Shown here one piece after another: positions 47,709-55,910 of a DNA stretch of 64,000 bases. Position 1 is the first letter of the stretch, and every line of letters starts with the position of its first letter. The notes below the pieces were generated by a model. The model ran no database searches. It saw only the letters and a list, made by a program, of their open reading frames with translations, and had not been told where the DNA came from. A program made the translations under genes and the position numbers. Source of the DNA: Microbacterium sp. SL75 (GTDB lineage: Bacteria > Actinomycetota > Actinomycetes > Actinomycetales > Microbacteriaceae); assembly GCF_026625865.1 (NCBI RefSeq), contig NZ_CP113067.1:1302001-1366000 (forward strand), in the 5' to 3' direction.

Positions 47709-48503
47709 GTGGAACTCGCGCGATGGGCGATCGACGAGACGCGCGCGTACCGGGTGACCTCGGTGCACACGAAGGCCCACCCGGCTGACCTTGTCACCGA
47801 GCTCGACCGTGCCATAGAAAGACGTGTGCGCGAGGTCGTGCTCGCGCGCTTCCCCCACCACGCGTTCGTCGGGGAGGAGTACGGGGGCAGCGCGAAGACC
47901 GGTGTGCCGACCTGGTATCTCGATCCGGTCGCTGGAACGACCAATCTCGCCAACGGCGTTCCGTGGACCGCCTTCTCGCTCGCCCTCGCCGTCGATGATC
48001 GCCCGCTCGTCGGCGTCGTGGCAGAGCCCTGGCAGGACGCCGTGTTCGATGCGGTCGCCGGGCGGGGCGCACGCCGCGATGGCATTTCGCTGCGCGTGCC
48101 CGAACGGGCGGGGCTGCGCGGGGGAGTGGTCGGCACCGAGCTCGCGGGCCACGAGCCCTGGCCCGGGATGGACGGCGTCGCGCACTCTCTCACGGCGGCG
48201 TTCTGCACGCTGCGCGTCATGGGTTCGGGAACACTGACGCTCCTCGGGCCGGCCGCCGGCCGCGGATGCGCCGCTCTAGTGCATCGCTTCAGCCCGATCG
48301 ATCACCTCGCCGCAGTGCTCATCGCTCACGAGGCCGGGGCCGAGGTGCGCGACGAAGACGGCCGCCCGTCGCTCTTCCCCCGCGGCGGCGGTGTGCTCGT
48401 GGCATCCGGGCTCGTGGCCGATGAGATGTCCGCGCTGTGGTCGAGGGCTCTCGCCGGGGCCGCGCCGGACGCTCGCGCTCGCGAGGCGATCAGCCGATCG
48501 TGA
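47709..48503 (+). CDS. inositol monophosphatase family protein, with in-frame stop at original codon 5 and altered metal site
   Basis: The gene probably began at ATG 47670 (overlapping the GDPD stop), but codon 5 at 47682-47684 is TAA in the same frame; only restart at GTG 47709 gives 264 residues. GEE at 55-57, RVMGSGTLTLL and SPIDHLAAVLIAHEAG match the family. The metal motif that should read DPxDGT is DPVAGT: Asp72 is kept but the second Asp is Ala75. Reduced or lost activity is likely. Its last 14 bp overlap the convergent cyclophilin gene. Confidence 0.75.
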   Translation: MELARWAIDETRAYRVTSVHTKAHPADLVTELDRAIERRVREVVLARFPHHAFVGEEYGGSAKTGVPTWYLDPVAGTTNLANGVPWTAFSLALAVDDRPLVGVVAEPWQDAVFDAVAGRGARRDGISLRVPERAGLRGGVVGTELAGHEPWPGMDGVAHSLTAAFCTLRVMGSGTLTLLGPAAGRGCAALVHRFSPIDHLAAVLIAHEAGAEVRDEDGRPSLFPRGGGVLVASGLVADEMSALWSRALAGAAPDARAREAISRS

Positions 48504-49167
48504 CGCCGGTGATCGTGACCGGAGTCGCGGGAGCGCCGTCGGACGCGCCGCCGGCCGTGCCCGCCGCGGCGATCTTCTTGACGACCTCGAGTCCCTCCGG
48601 CGACATGGTGCCGAAGACCGTGTAGTCGGGCTGCAGCTTCGTGTCGGCGTAGACGAGGAAGAACTGCGACCCGTTCGTCCCGGGGCCGGCGTTCGCCATC
48701 GCGACGGTGCCGGCCGGGTACGTCTCGGTGCCGTCGAGCTCGTCGTCGAACCGGTAGCCGGGGCCGCCGAGGCCCGTGCCGGTCGGGTCGCCGCACTGCA
48801 GCACGAAGATGCCCTGCGTGGTGAGGCGGTGGCATTCGGTGGTGGTGAAGTACTGCTGCTGCGCGAGCGAGACGAAGCTTTCGACCGTGCACGGCGTGCG
48901 CTCGCCGTTCAGGGTGATCGGGATGGCTCCGGCGGAGGTCTCGAGCGTCGCTTCGACGTTCCCCGTGGGGCGTTCGGTGCCCGCGGCCGGCGGGGTGACG
49001 TCCGCGGACGGCTGCCCCGACGTCGGGTACGAGCAGTCGCCCGAGGCGGCGCTCGTGCTCGACGCGCTCGCCGCGGGGGCGGGCGCGGACGTGGTGCCCC
49101 CGGCGCAGCCGGCGAGCAGGAGCAGGGCGGAGGCGGCGAGGGCCGCGGACATCAGTCGAGTGCGCAC
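48490..49167 (-). CDS. secreted cyclophilin-type peptidyl-prolyl isomerase, lipoprotein
   Basis: 225 residues. Signal peptide with lipobox LLAGC (Cys about residue 21), an Ala/Ser/Pro-rich spacer, then a cyclophilin domain: FTTTECHRLTTQGIFVLQCGDP where family members have FHRIIPxFMIQGGDP, and GTNGSQFFLVYAD. Two Cys flank the catalytic segment and may form a disulfide outside the cell. Acts on exported proteins at the membrane face. GTG 49167 is favoured because TACCCT lies 6 nt upstream (leaderless); ATG 49152 is the alternative. Confidence 0.88.
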   Translation of the reverse strand: MRTRLMSAALAASALLLLAGCAGGTTSAPAPAASASSTSAASGDCSYPTSGQPSADVTPPAAGTERPTGNVEATLETSAGAIPITLNGERTPCTVESFVSLAQQQYFTTTECHRLTTQGIFVLQCGDPTGTGLGGPGYRFDDELDGTETYPAGTVAMANAGPGTNGSQFFLVYADTKLQPDYTVFGTMSPEGLEVVKKIAAAGTAGGASDGAPATPVTITGVTIG

Positions 49168-49173
49168 GCCTCC

Positions 49174-49179
49174 AGGGTA
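49174..49179 (-). promoter_or_regulatory. -10 element of the cyclophilin lipoprotein gene, leaderless
   Basis: Reads TACCCT on the minus strand, 6 nt before the GTG at 49167. Confidence 0.4.
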
Positions 49180-49286
49180 GAGCGCACTGACCGCGAGCGA
49201 GTGCGTCGCCTTTCGAACCGGTCGGTCGCGCCACTCGCCGCTGTCGCGGGCGCACGTGCGACCCGAAGCGCCGCGGCGAGGAATAC

Positions 49287-50234
49287 TCAGCGCTGGACCG
49301 GGTCCGCGGCGTCGAACAGGGCGAGATCGGCTCGTCGCGGTGCGCTCTCCCAGTCGCCCGGGCCCAGGCAGGCGAAGGCGCCGCAACGGACGGCGAGGTT
49401 CAGTCTGCCCGTCGGATCGGCACCGTCGAGCAGACCCGCGAGAAAACCGGCCACGAAAGCGTCGCCGGCGCCGACGGTGTCGACCGGATCGATGCGCACC
49501 GCCGGGGCAGAGACGACGACGGAGTCCTCGACGGCGACGGCACCTGCGGCTCCGCTTTTGACGATGGCCTGCCGCGGGCCCAGTGCCGCGAGGGCGGCGG
49601 CCAGCGCGACGGGGCTCTCCTCAGTGCTATCGAGCAGGAGACGGGCCTCGTCGTCTCCCGCGAAGACGATGTCGCTCGAGCGAGCGATCTCGCGATACAG
49701 CGGGCGGGGGTCCGCGTCGCGCCACAGCGAGGGACGGTGGTTGACGTCGAAAGCCACGGGCACGCCGAGTCGACGCGCGCGGTCGACGACGGACAGTGCG
49801 GTATCGCGCGCGGATTCCGACAGCGATGCCGTGACGCCGTTCACCAGAACGAGCGACGCCGCCGCGACGTCTTCGTCCTGCACGTCGTTCGGCGCGAGCG
49901 CGCTGCCTGCGCTGCCGGCTCGGTAGAACGACACCCTGCTGTGCAGGGGCGTGCGCCGTTCTTTCAGCATGAGCCCGGTGGGACGGGTCGAGTCCACGAT
50001 CGCGCGGGTGCGGACACCCTCGGCGCGGATCTCGCGCTCCACCCGACGGCCGAGGGCGTCATCGCCCACCCGACCCACCCAGGTGCACGACACTCCGAGG
50101 CGGCTGAGGCCGATGGCGACGTTGCTGTCTGCTCCGCCGATCCCGACCGTTGCTCGGGATAGAGTCTCCCAGCCGCCGAGTTCATTTCCGCGGACGAGGC
50201 CCATAGTCTCGCCGAAAGTCAGCACGGATGCCAT
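49287..50234 (-). CDS. kdgK: PfkB-family sugar kinase, probable 2-keto-3-deoxygluconate kinase
   Basis: 315-residue ribokinase-fold kinase. Substrate motif GGADSNVAIGLSRLG, and the ATP/catalytic motif DTVGAGDAFVAGFLAG with the base Asp. The start LTFGETMGLVRG and the middle LVNGVTASLSESARD are KdgK-like. It should phosphorylate a 2-keto-3-deoxy sugar acid, feeding the KDPG-type aldolase at 57747. Divergent from the ABC importer, across an operator at 50290-50306. AAGGGAG precedes the ATG. Exact substrate not proven. Confidence 0.85.
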   Translation of the reverse strand: MASVLTFGETMGLVRGNELGGWETLSRATVGIGGADSNVAIGLSRLGVSCTWVGRVGDDALGRRVEREIRAEGVRTRAIVDSTRPTGLMLKERRTPLHSRVSFYRAGSAGSALAPNDVQDEDVAAASLVLVNGVTASLSESARDTALSVVDRARRLGVPVAFDVNHRPSLWRDADPRPLYREIARSSDIVFAGDDEARLLLDSTEESPVALAAALAALGPRQAIVKSGAAGAVAVEDSVVVSAPAVRIDPVDTVGAGDAFVAGFLAGLLDGADPTGRLNLAVRCGAFACLGPGDWESAPRRADLALFDAADPVQR

Positions 50235-50289
50235 GTCTTCACTCCCTTGTGGATGCCGTTGTCATTTCGTGATCTAGAACGTTTGACCA

Positions 50290-50306
50290 AACATATGACG
50301 TATGTT
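50290..50306. promoter_or_regulatory. GntR operator copy 1
   Basis: AACATA-TGACG-TATGTT is a perfect 6+6 inverted repeat containing the ATAY-n3-GTAT core. It lies between TTGACC (50283-50288) and TATGCT (50308-50313), a candidate promoter of the importer operon, and also upstream of kdgK. Confidence 0.7.
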
Positions 50307-50358
50307 CTATGCTAGCGTACGGTCACCCGACCTCGTCGAAGAAGACAGGAGTTTCGCA

Positions 50359-51729
50359 ATGCCGCAGCAAATTTCCGGCGCTCGTCGCCGTATCGCCCTC
50401 GCCGGTGGACTGGCGGTCGTCTCGGCTCTCGCGCTGAGCGCGTGCAGCCCCGGCACGACCGGTGGAGGCGACACCAACAACCAGTACGGCTTCACCGCCG
50501 CCGAGCAGGACGCCTCCAGCGCCATCACCGTATGGGTCGACTCGTCGCGAGAGCCCCTCGCGAAGGCGTTCGAGCAGGCCAACCCCGACGTCAAGCTCAA
50601 CATCGAGACATACGACGGTGGAGCCAGCGGCTCCGGGTCCTTCCAGCAGAAGGTCGCCCTCTTCGACCAGTCCGGCGAGGGCTGGCCCGACGTCGTGTTC
50701 TCGACGCAGCAGAACGACACCGCGTGGGCGTCCAAGGAGAACAACGGCGTGCAGGCATTCGCCGCGCCGCTGAACAAAGGCTACTTCGACCAATCCTTCC
50801 TCGACGGTTTCACCGACGGCGCCCTCACCCCGATGACCGTCGATGACACCGTCTACGGTCTCCGCAATGACCTCGCACCCGCTGTGTTCTGGTACAACCA
50901 GACGCTGTTCGACCAGTTCGGCTACACCGTGCCGAAGACGTGGGAAGACTACAAGTCGCTCAGCGACAAGCTCGCCGCCGAGCACCCCGGGTACATCCTC
51001 GGCTCCGTCGGCGACTCGTTCCAGGCGCCGTACGTCTACTACTGGGGTGGTGAGGCCCCGATCTTCCAGGTCGAGGGTGACACCTTCACGTCGGACTTCT
51101 CCGCCGCGGACTCGAAGAAGGTCACGGACCTGATCGACCACATGCTGGCCAACGGCACGCTCGTCACCGACAGTGTCTTCGGGACCGACTTCGTGTCGAA
51201 GTACAAGGACAAGATGCTCGGCATCCCCGGGCCGGCGTGGTACGCGGGTGCGCTGTTCGAGAACCCCGAGGGCCTCAACTACACCGCTGGCACGATCGGC
51301 GTGGGCGCGCCTCTGACGTGGTCCGATGGCGATGCGGTCACCGGGAACGTCGGCGGCGGTGTCTGGTACGCCTCGAGCCACTCGAAGAACCTCGACGCGG
51401 TGAAGCAGTTCCTCGAGTTCGTCACGAGCTCCGACTCGGCGGTCGAGCTCGCCTCCGGACTGCCCGCCTACCAGTCGGCTGCGGATGCGTGGCTGAAGAA
51501 GCAGGCCGCGAGCAACTTCTACACCGGTGACTTCACCGGCAGCATCTCGGCCGCCGCCAAGTCGGTGTGGCAGGGCTGGGGCTACCCGAGCTTCAGCATC
51601 GAGGCCGCGTACTCGAAGGTCGTCCTCCCCGCCATCACCGCAGGCAAGACGGTCGCCAGCGTGGAAGACGCGTGGAAGACCGAGATGGACAACCAGGCGC
51701 AGGTGCAGGGCTACACGGTCGGCAAGTAA
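50359..51729 (+). CDS. sugar ABC transporter substrate-binding lipoprotein
   Basis: 456 residues, family 1 solute-binding protein. Signal peptide with twin-Arg-like GARRRIALAGG and lipobox LSAC, then the binding domain (ITVWVDSSREPLAKAFEQAN start; QGWGYPSFSIEAAYS near the end). Binds a sugar or oligosaccharide outside the membrane and passes it to the permeases that follow. ATG 50359 has AGGAG 8 nt upstream; the earlier in-frame ATG at 50302 lies on the operator. No ATPase gene is present, so a shared ATPase elsewhere is needed. Confidence 0.92.
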   Translation: MPQQISGARRRIALAGGLAVVSALALSACSPGTTGGGDTNNQYGFTAAEQDASSAITVWVDSSREPLAKAFEQANPDVKLNIETYDGGASGSGSFQQKVALFDQSGEGWPDVVFSTQQNDTAWASKENNGVQAFAAPLNKGYFDQSFLDGFTDGALTPMTVDDTVYGLRNDLAPAVFWYNQTLFDQFGYTVPKTWEDYKSLSDKLAAEHPGYILGSVGDSFQAPYVYYWGGEAPIFQVEGDTFTSDFSAADSKKVTDLIDHMLANGTLVTDSVFGTDFVSKYKDKMLGIPGPAWYAGALFENPEGLNYTAGTIGVGAPLTWSDGDAVTGNVGGGVWYASSHSKNLDAVKQFLEFVTSSDSAVELASGLPAYQSAADAWLKKQAASNFYTGDFTGSISAAAKSVWQGWGYPSFSIEAAYSKVVLPAITAGKTVASVEDAWKTEMDNQAQVQGYTVGK

Positions 51730-51809
51730 CGTCCGTCCGACCCCCCCACCCGGGCTGGCCGCAGCGGCGAAGCAGCTGCGGCCAGCCCCTCTCCCCGAAT
51801 GGAGTGATC

Positions 51810-52685
51810 ATGCTCTCCCTCCGCCGAGCTCAGTCGACGTTCGCCTATGTGATGATCAGCGGCTACGTCCTCCTGCTCCTGGCCTTCGGCGTCTTCCCGA
51901 CGCTCTACGCCGCCTTCCTGGCGTTCACCCGCGACGGCGCCTTCGTTTGGTTCGAGAACTTCCAGCGAGTGGTCACCGACTACCGTTTCCTGCCGGCGGT
52001 GGGCCACGTCGCCGTCTTCGTCGCGATTTGGCTCACGAGCCTCGTCATCATCGTCGTGATCCTCGCCGTCATCGTGCACGCGATCCGCGTGCGCTGGCTG
52101 TCGTCGGCCGCGCGCTTCATCTTCTACATCCCTGGCGCCCTCGCCGGCGCCTCGAGCGTGCTGCTCTGGCTGTTCATGCTCGACCCGACCGTCAGCCCCG
52201 TCAGCGGCCTGTTGCGTGCGATGGGGTTCAACACCTTCGTCGACGTCGTCGGCAACGAGGGTAACCTCCCGGTCGTCTTCACCATCATCGCCTTCTGGGC
52301 CGGTGCGGGTGGCTGGATCGTCATCATGTACGGCGCCCTCAACAACATCAGCGTCGAGGTGATGGAGGCTGCCCGCATCGACGGGGCGGGCCCGCTCGCC
52401 ACGGCCTGGCACATTCAGATCCCCCTGCTGCGCAAGTGGATCTCTTACATGGCCGTCATGTCCCTCGCGGCAGGTACGCAGCTCTTCGTCGAGCCGCGGG
52501 TGCTCTCGCAGGCCAGCAAGGGCGTCGTCGGCCTGGACTATTCGCTCAATCAGGTGGCTTATCTTTACGCGTTCCGTCAGAACGACTTCAACGGTTCGGC
52601 CGCGATCTCGCTGCTGCTGCTCGTCGTCGCTGCGGGCTTGGCCGCCTTCTTCGTCTTCCGAGGAGGACTCTTTGAACGCGACTAA
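51810..52685 (+). CDS. sugar ABC transporter permease (MalF type)
   Basis: 291 residues, six membrane helices. The cytoplasmic EAA loop that docks with the ATPase is MEAARIDGAGPLATAWHIQIPLL. GGAG lies 5 nt before the ATG. The 80-bp gap after the binding-protein gene has GC-rich short repeats but no clear stem. The last 14 bp overlap the next permease. Confidence 0.92.
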   Translation: MLSLRRAQSTFAYVMISGYVLLLLAFGVFPTLYAAFLAFTRDGAFVWFENFQRVVTDYRFLPAVGHVAVFVAIWLTSLVIIVVILAVIVHAIRVRWLSSAARFIFYIPGALAGASSVLLWLFMLDPTVSPVSGLLRAMGFNTFVDVVGNEGNLPVVFTIIAFWAGAGGWIVIMYGALNNISVEVMEAARIDGAGPLATAWHIQIPLLRKWISYMAVMSLAAGTQLFVEPRVLSQASKGVVGLDYSLNQVAYLYAFRQNDFNGSAAISLLLLVVAAGLAAFFVFRGGLFERD

Positions 52686-53562
52686 GCGCGCGCTGACCCC
52701 GGCCCGGTTCCTCGGCCGCGCCCTGGTCACCGTCATCATCCTGTTCTTCGTCCTGGTGTTCGGCCTGCCGATCGTGTGGCTGCTGTTGGCGCCGACGAAG
52801 TCCGCCACGGAGCTGACCGGTCAGCCGCCGTTCAGCTTCGGCTCCTTCGCCACCATCGCCGACAACTGGGCGCGTCTGTCGGAGTTCCAGAACGGCGTCA
52901 TCTGGCAGTGGACCGCGAACGCGGCCCTTTACTCCGGCGTCGCCCTCGTGCTCACGCTACTCGTGACGATCCCGGCGGGCTACGCCCTGGCGATGACGAG
53001 GTTCCGCGGACGCGGGCTGCTGCTCATCGTGACCCTCGTGGTGATGCTCATCCCCACCACGGCCCTGGTGCTGCCGGTGTTCCTCGAGATGAGCGCTCTC
53101 AAGCTCGTCGGCACCCCGTGGGCGGTGATCCTGCCGTTCTCGTTCTTCCCGTTCGGCGTGTACCTGACCTACATCTACTTCACGACCAGCGTCTCGCAGG
53201 ATCTCTTGAACGCCGCACGCATCGACGGAGCGACAGAGCTGCGGGTGTTCCGCTCGGTCGCGCTTCCCCTTGCGACGCCGGTGATCGCGCTCGTGGGCTT
53301 CTTCAACCTCGTCGGCAACTGGAACAACTACTTCCTTCCCTTCGTCATGGAGCCGGGACGCAAGGCTCCCATCCAAGTGGGACTTGCGGAGCTGCTGTCC
53401 AACGTGCCGTTGTTCAACCCCACCTCGGCCGCGTCCGTCACGCTCGATCTGCCTGTCATGGCCCTGGCAACTCTTGTCTCGGTCGCGCCCATCCTCATCG
53501 TCTTCCTCTTCTCCCAGAGCTTCCTCGTCGAGGGCATGACCGCGGGGGGAACGAAGGAATGA
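52672..53562 (+). CDS. sugar ABC transporter permease (MalG type)
   Basis: 296 residues, six membrane helices, with the EAA loop LLNAARIDGATELRVFRSVALPL. The start is TTG at 52672, supported by GAGGAGG five nt upstream; no better start exists before the first helix. The start overlaps the preceding gene by 14 bp. Followed 31 bp later by the dehydratase gene in the same operon. Confidence 0.9.
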   Translation: MNATKRALTPARFLGRALVTVIILFFVLVFGLPIVWLLLAPTKSATELTGQPPFSFGSFATIADNWARLSEFQNGVIWQWTANAALYSGVALVLTLLVTIPAGYALAMTRFRGRGLLLIVTLVVMLIPTTALVLPVFLEMSALKLVGTPWAVILPFSFFPFGVYLTYIYFTTSVSQDLLNAARIDGATELRVFRSVALPLATPVIALVGFFNLVGNWNNYFLPFVMEPGRKAPIQVGLAELLSNVPLFNPTSAASVTLDLPVMALATLVSVAPILIVFLFSQSFLVEGMTAGGTKE

Positions 53563-53593
53563 CCCCGTCACCCGGGATGAAAGAGGCCCAGCC

Positions 53594-54757
53594 ATGAAGA
53601 TCACCGGCTACCGACTGATCAACACCACCCTCGACTGGGGTCGACCTGTCGGCGACGTCAACGGATTCATCACGTCGGGTCTGACGGCGCTTCCCCTCGT
53701 CGTCGTCGAGACCGACGAGGGCATCGAGGGCATCGGTTGCGGGATGCACGATGGCATCCCTCAACTCTTCGAAGCCGTGGAGGGGGAGGATCCCCGCGCG
53801 ACGGCATCGCTGTACGACCGCATGATCGCCCGCATGTTCAAAAATGGGCACGGCGGTGCCGTATTCGGCGGAATCGGTGCTCTGGACTCCGCGTTCTGGG
53901 ACATCAAGGCGAAAGAGGCGGGTCAACCGCTTTGGCGTCTTCTCGGCGGGCGTAGTCGCCACGTGCCCGGGTACGCGTCGGGCCTGGACATCGCGCTCGA
54001 TAGCGACGGACTCACTGAGTACTACTCCGAGATGAGCGACCGTGGTTTCACGGCGGCGAAGCTGAAGGGTGGCCGCGATGTGAGCCACGATGCCGAGCGC
54101 CTGGCGCTCGTGCGCGACCTCCTCGGCCGTGCGACCGACGAGCCACTGGTCATGCTCGACGCCAACGAGTCGTGGAACCTTCCGCAGGCCGTGCGGTACA
54201 TCCAGCGTCTACAAGAGTCGGTCGAGCTCGCCTGGATCGAGGAGCCGCTGCGGCGCTGGGACGCCCAGGGCTTGCGCCGGTTGCGTGACAGCATCGCTCC
54301 CGCGGTCGCGACCGGCGAGAACCTCACCGGACTCGAGCAGTATCGCAACCTGTTCGACGCGCAGGCGGTGGACATCGTCCAGTCGTCGGCGGTGTGGGGG
54401 ATCACCCACGCTCTGCGGGTGGCGGTCGCCGCCCATGCCCGGGATCTGCCGGTCAGCCCCATCGGCATGACCTCGAACCCCGCCGTCGCGAACGCGGCGA
54501 CGGCCCTACCCAACCATCTTCTGACCGAGGTCACCTCGCTACGGGTTCCTACGGGTGTGCGACTGGACTACGAGATCGCCGACGGCGGTCTCGTGCTCGG
54601 CGACGAGCCAGGCGGTGGCGTCAGCCTCGACGCTTCCGTGCTCGACGGGTCCGCACCCTACGTCTGGGGTGGCGAAAGCGGCCCGCACGTTCGAGACAGC
54701 CGGGCGGGACTGGAGTTGGGTGTGCGCCTCCCGCCCCGGGGGGCAGGGCCGGAGTAG
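53594..54757 (+). CDS. enolase-superfamily acid-sugar dehydratase (mandelate racemase subgroup)
   Basis: 387 residues. A capping domain then a TIM barrel whose catalytic and metal residues are visible: K-x-K in AAKLKGG, Asp in VMLDANESW, Glu in WIEEPLRRW and Glu in ATGENLTG. Such enzymes abstract the alpha proton of a sugar acid and eliminate water, giving a 2-keto-3-deoxy acid. The His base at the seventh strand of many members is not evident: the segment reads SPIGMTSNPAV. Substrate is unassigned; context suggests an aldonate made by the reductase and lactonase downstream. Confidence 0.85.
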   Translation: MKITGYRLINTTLDWGRPVGDVNGFITSGLTALPLVVVETDEGIEGIGCGMHDGIPQLFEAVEGEDPRATASLYDRMIARMFKNGHGGAVFGGIGALDSAFWDIKAKEAGQPLWRLLGGRSRHVPGYASGLDIALDSDGLTEYYSEMSDRGFTAAKLKGGRDVSHDAERLALVRDLLGRATDEPLVMLDANESWNLPQAVRYIQRLQESVELAWIEEPLRRWDAQGLRRLRDSIAPAVATGENLTGLEQYRNLFDAQAVDIVQSSAVWGITHALRVAVAAHARDLPVSPIGMTSNPAVANAATALPNHLLTEVTSLRVPTGVRLDYEIADGGLVLGDEPGGGVSLDASVLDGSAPYVWGGESGPHVRDSRAGLELGVRLPPRGAGPE

Positions 54758-54760
54758 AGT
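54755..54760 (+). promoter_or_regulatory. -10 element of the GntR gene
   Basis: TAGAGT, which includes the stop codon of the dehydratase, ends 7 nt before the ATG at 54768, allowing separate leaderless expression of the regulator. Confidence 0.4.
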
Positions 54761-54767
54761 GCTGACC

Positions 54768-55526
54768 ATGCCTTCCGCCCCCTTCGACGCGCACCTTGCG
54801 AACCCGAAGCGGGGTCAGATCGACCGGATCGGCGTGCGCGTCCTCGATGAGATGGTCGAGATGATCGTGACGGGCGTGGTCGGGGTGGGAGAGTTCCTCC
54901 CTCCGGAGCAGGCCCTGTGCGAGGAGTTCGGCGTCAGCCGGACAGTCATTCGGGAGTGCATCAAACGAATCCAAGAAAAGGGTCTCGTGGTCGTCGCTCA
55001 GGGTCGGGGAACCCAGGTGCGTCACTTCAACGACTGGAACGTCCTCGATCCGGACGTCTTCGATGCCCTGGTTCGTCATGACGAGTCTCTGGGTGTGCTC
55101 GATGAGGTCAGCGTCGTCCGTGCCGCTCTCGAGGGGATGATGGCGAGCGAGGTCGCCAAGAGCGCGAGCCCCGAGTCGTTGCTCGTCATCCGCGGCCACC
55201 TCGAAGACATGCGCGGCAGGCAGAGCGACAATGCCGCCTTCCTCGAGTCGGACATGCTCTTCCACTTGTCGACGATGGCGGCGAGTCGCAACCGCATCGC
55301 GGGCACGATCGCACGCTCGTTCTTCGTCCGTCCGCGTCAGTCCCTGCGCTGGGAGGGCAACAACCCGGCCGACGCCATCGAGTTGACCCTCGCCGAGCAC
55401 GAGCGGGTGTTCGACGCGATGGATGCCGGCGACCCCGTCGCGGCGCGTGTCGCCATGGAGGAGCACATCCTCGGGTCCTGGCGCCGCCGCCGACTCCCCG
55501 ACGGCGACCACCACCTCCACCCCTGA
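54768..55526 (+). CDS. FadR/GntR-family regulator of the sugar-acid island
   Basis: 252 residues. Winged helix-turn-helix: GEFLPPEQALCEEFGVSRTV and IRECIKRIQEKGLVVV; C-terminal FCD domain with conserved Asp/His/Arg (LESDMLFHLSTMAASRNR, LAEHERVFDAMDAGD) that binds carboxylate ligands, often sugar acids. Directly follows the dehydratase gene. ATG 54768 is preferred over GTG 54759 because of the TAGAGT hexamer 7 nt upstream. Likely binds the three ATAC-n3-GTAT-type elements of the island. Confidence 0.9.
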   Translation: MPSAPFDAHLANPKRGQIDRIGVRVLDEMVEMIVTGVVGVGEFLPPEQALCEEFGVSRTVIRECIKRIQEKGLVVVAQGRGTQVRHFNDWNVLDPDVFDALVRHDESLGVLDEVSVVRAALEGMMASEVAKSASPESLLVIRGHLEDMRGRQSDNAAFLESDMLFHLSTMAASRNRIAGTIARSFFVRPRQSLRWEGNNPADAIELTLAEHERVFDAMDAGDPVAARVAMEEHILGSWRRRRLPDGDHHLHP

Positions 55527-55538
55527 CGCCGCCGCCGC

Positions 55539-55868
55539 TCAGTCGAGGTGGAACACCTCGGGGAGGGGAAGCCACGACCGAGGCTGGGCGCCGTCGACGG
55601 GAACCTGCAGCGTCGCCATGAGATCGTTCCACCGAACGCACTCGGGAACGCGGTCGATGGCCGCGAGGTCGCCTTCGTAGTCATCGCCCTCGTACTCCCA
55701 GTACGAGAACAACAGCGTCCCGAAGCGATAGATCGAGTAGTTCCGGATGCCGGCCCCCGAGATCGCGGCGAGGACCTCGGGCCACACCTCCCGATGATAC
55801 CGCTCGTACTCCTCGACCGCGGACTCACGGAGTCCGATGACCGACCCGACTCTCTGCACCTTTGCCAT
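55539..55868 (-). CDS. L-rhamnose mutarotase family protein
   Basis: 109 residues, dimeric ferredoxin-like fold that interconverts alpha and beta anomers. Family features: EEYERYHREVWPEVLAAI near the start, GIRNYSIYRFGTLLFSYWEY, and a Trp-rich C-terminus (RWNDLMATLQ, RSWLPLPEVFHLD). Convergent with the GntR gene, divergent from the aldo-keto reductase. ATG 55868 is 7 nt behind TAGTAT, which lies within operator copy 2. Anomer supply would help the dehydrogenase next door, which oxidises C1. Confidence 0.88.
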   Translation of the reverse strand: MAKVQRVGSVIGLRESAVEEYERYHREVWPEVLAAISGAGIRNYSIYRFGTLLFSYWEYEGDDYEGDLAAIDRVPECVRWNDLMATLQVPVDGAQPRSWLPLPEVFHLD

Positions 55869-55874
55869 GCCAGA

Positions 55875-55889
55875 CATACTACGTATGAT
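55875..55889. promoter_or_regulatory. GntR operator copy 2 over divergent promoters
   Basis: CATACTACGTATGAT contains ATAC-TAC-GTAT. On the minus strand TAGTAT (55876-55881) is the mutarotase -10; on the plus strand TATGAT (55884-55889) is the reductase -10 with TTGCCA at 55862-55867 as a possible -35. A bound repressor would block both. Confidence 0.75.
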
Positions 55890-55910
55890 TTTCTCAACGA
55901 AGGAGTTCCC

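Noticed and set aside
52672..52685. Frameshift between the two sugar permeases
   Set aside because: The 14-bp overlap is explained by a normal TTG start with a good GAGGAGG site; both proteins are full length.
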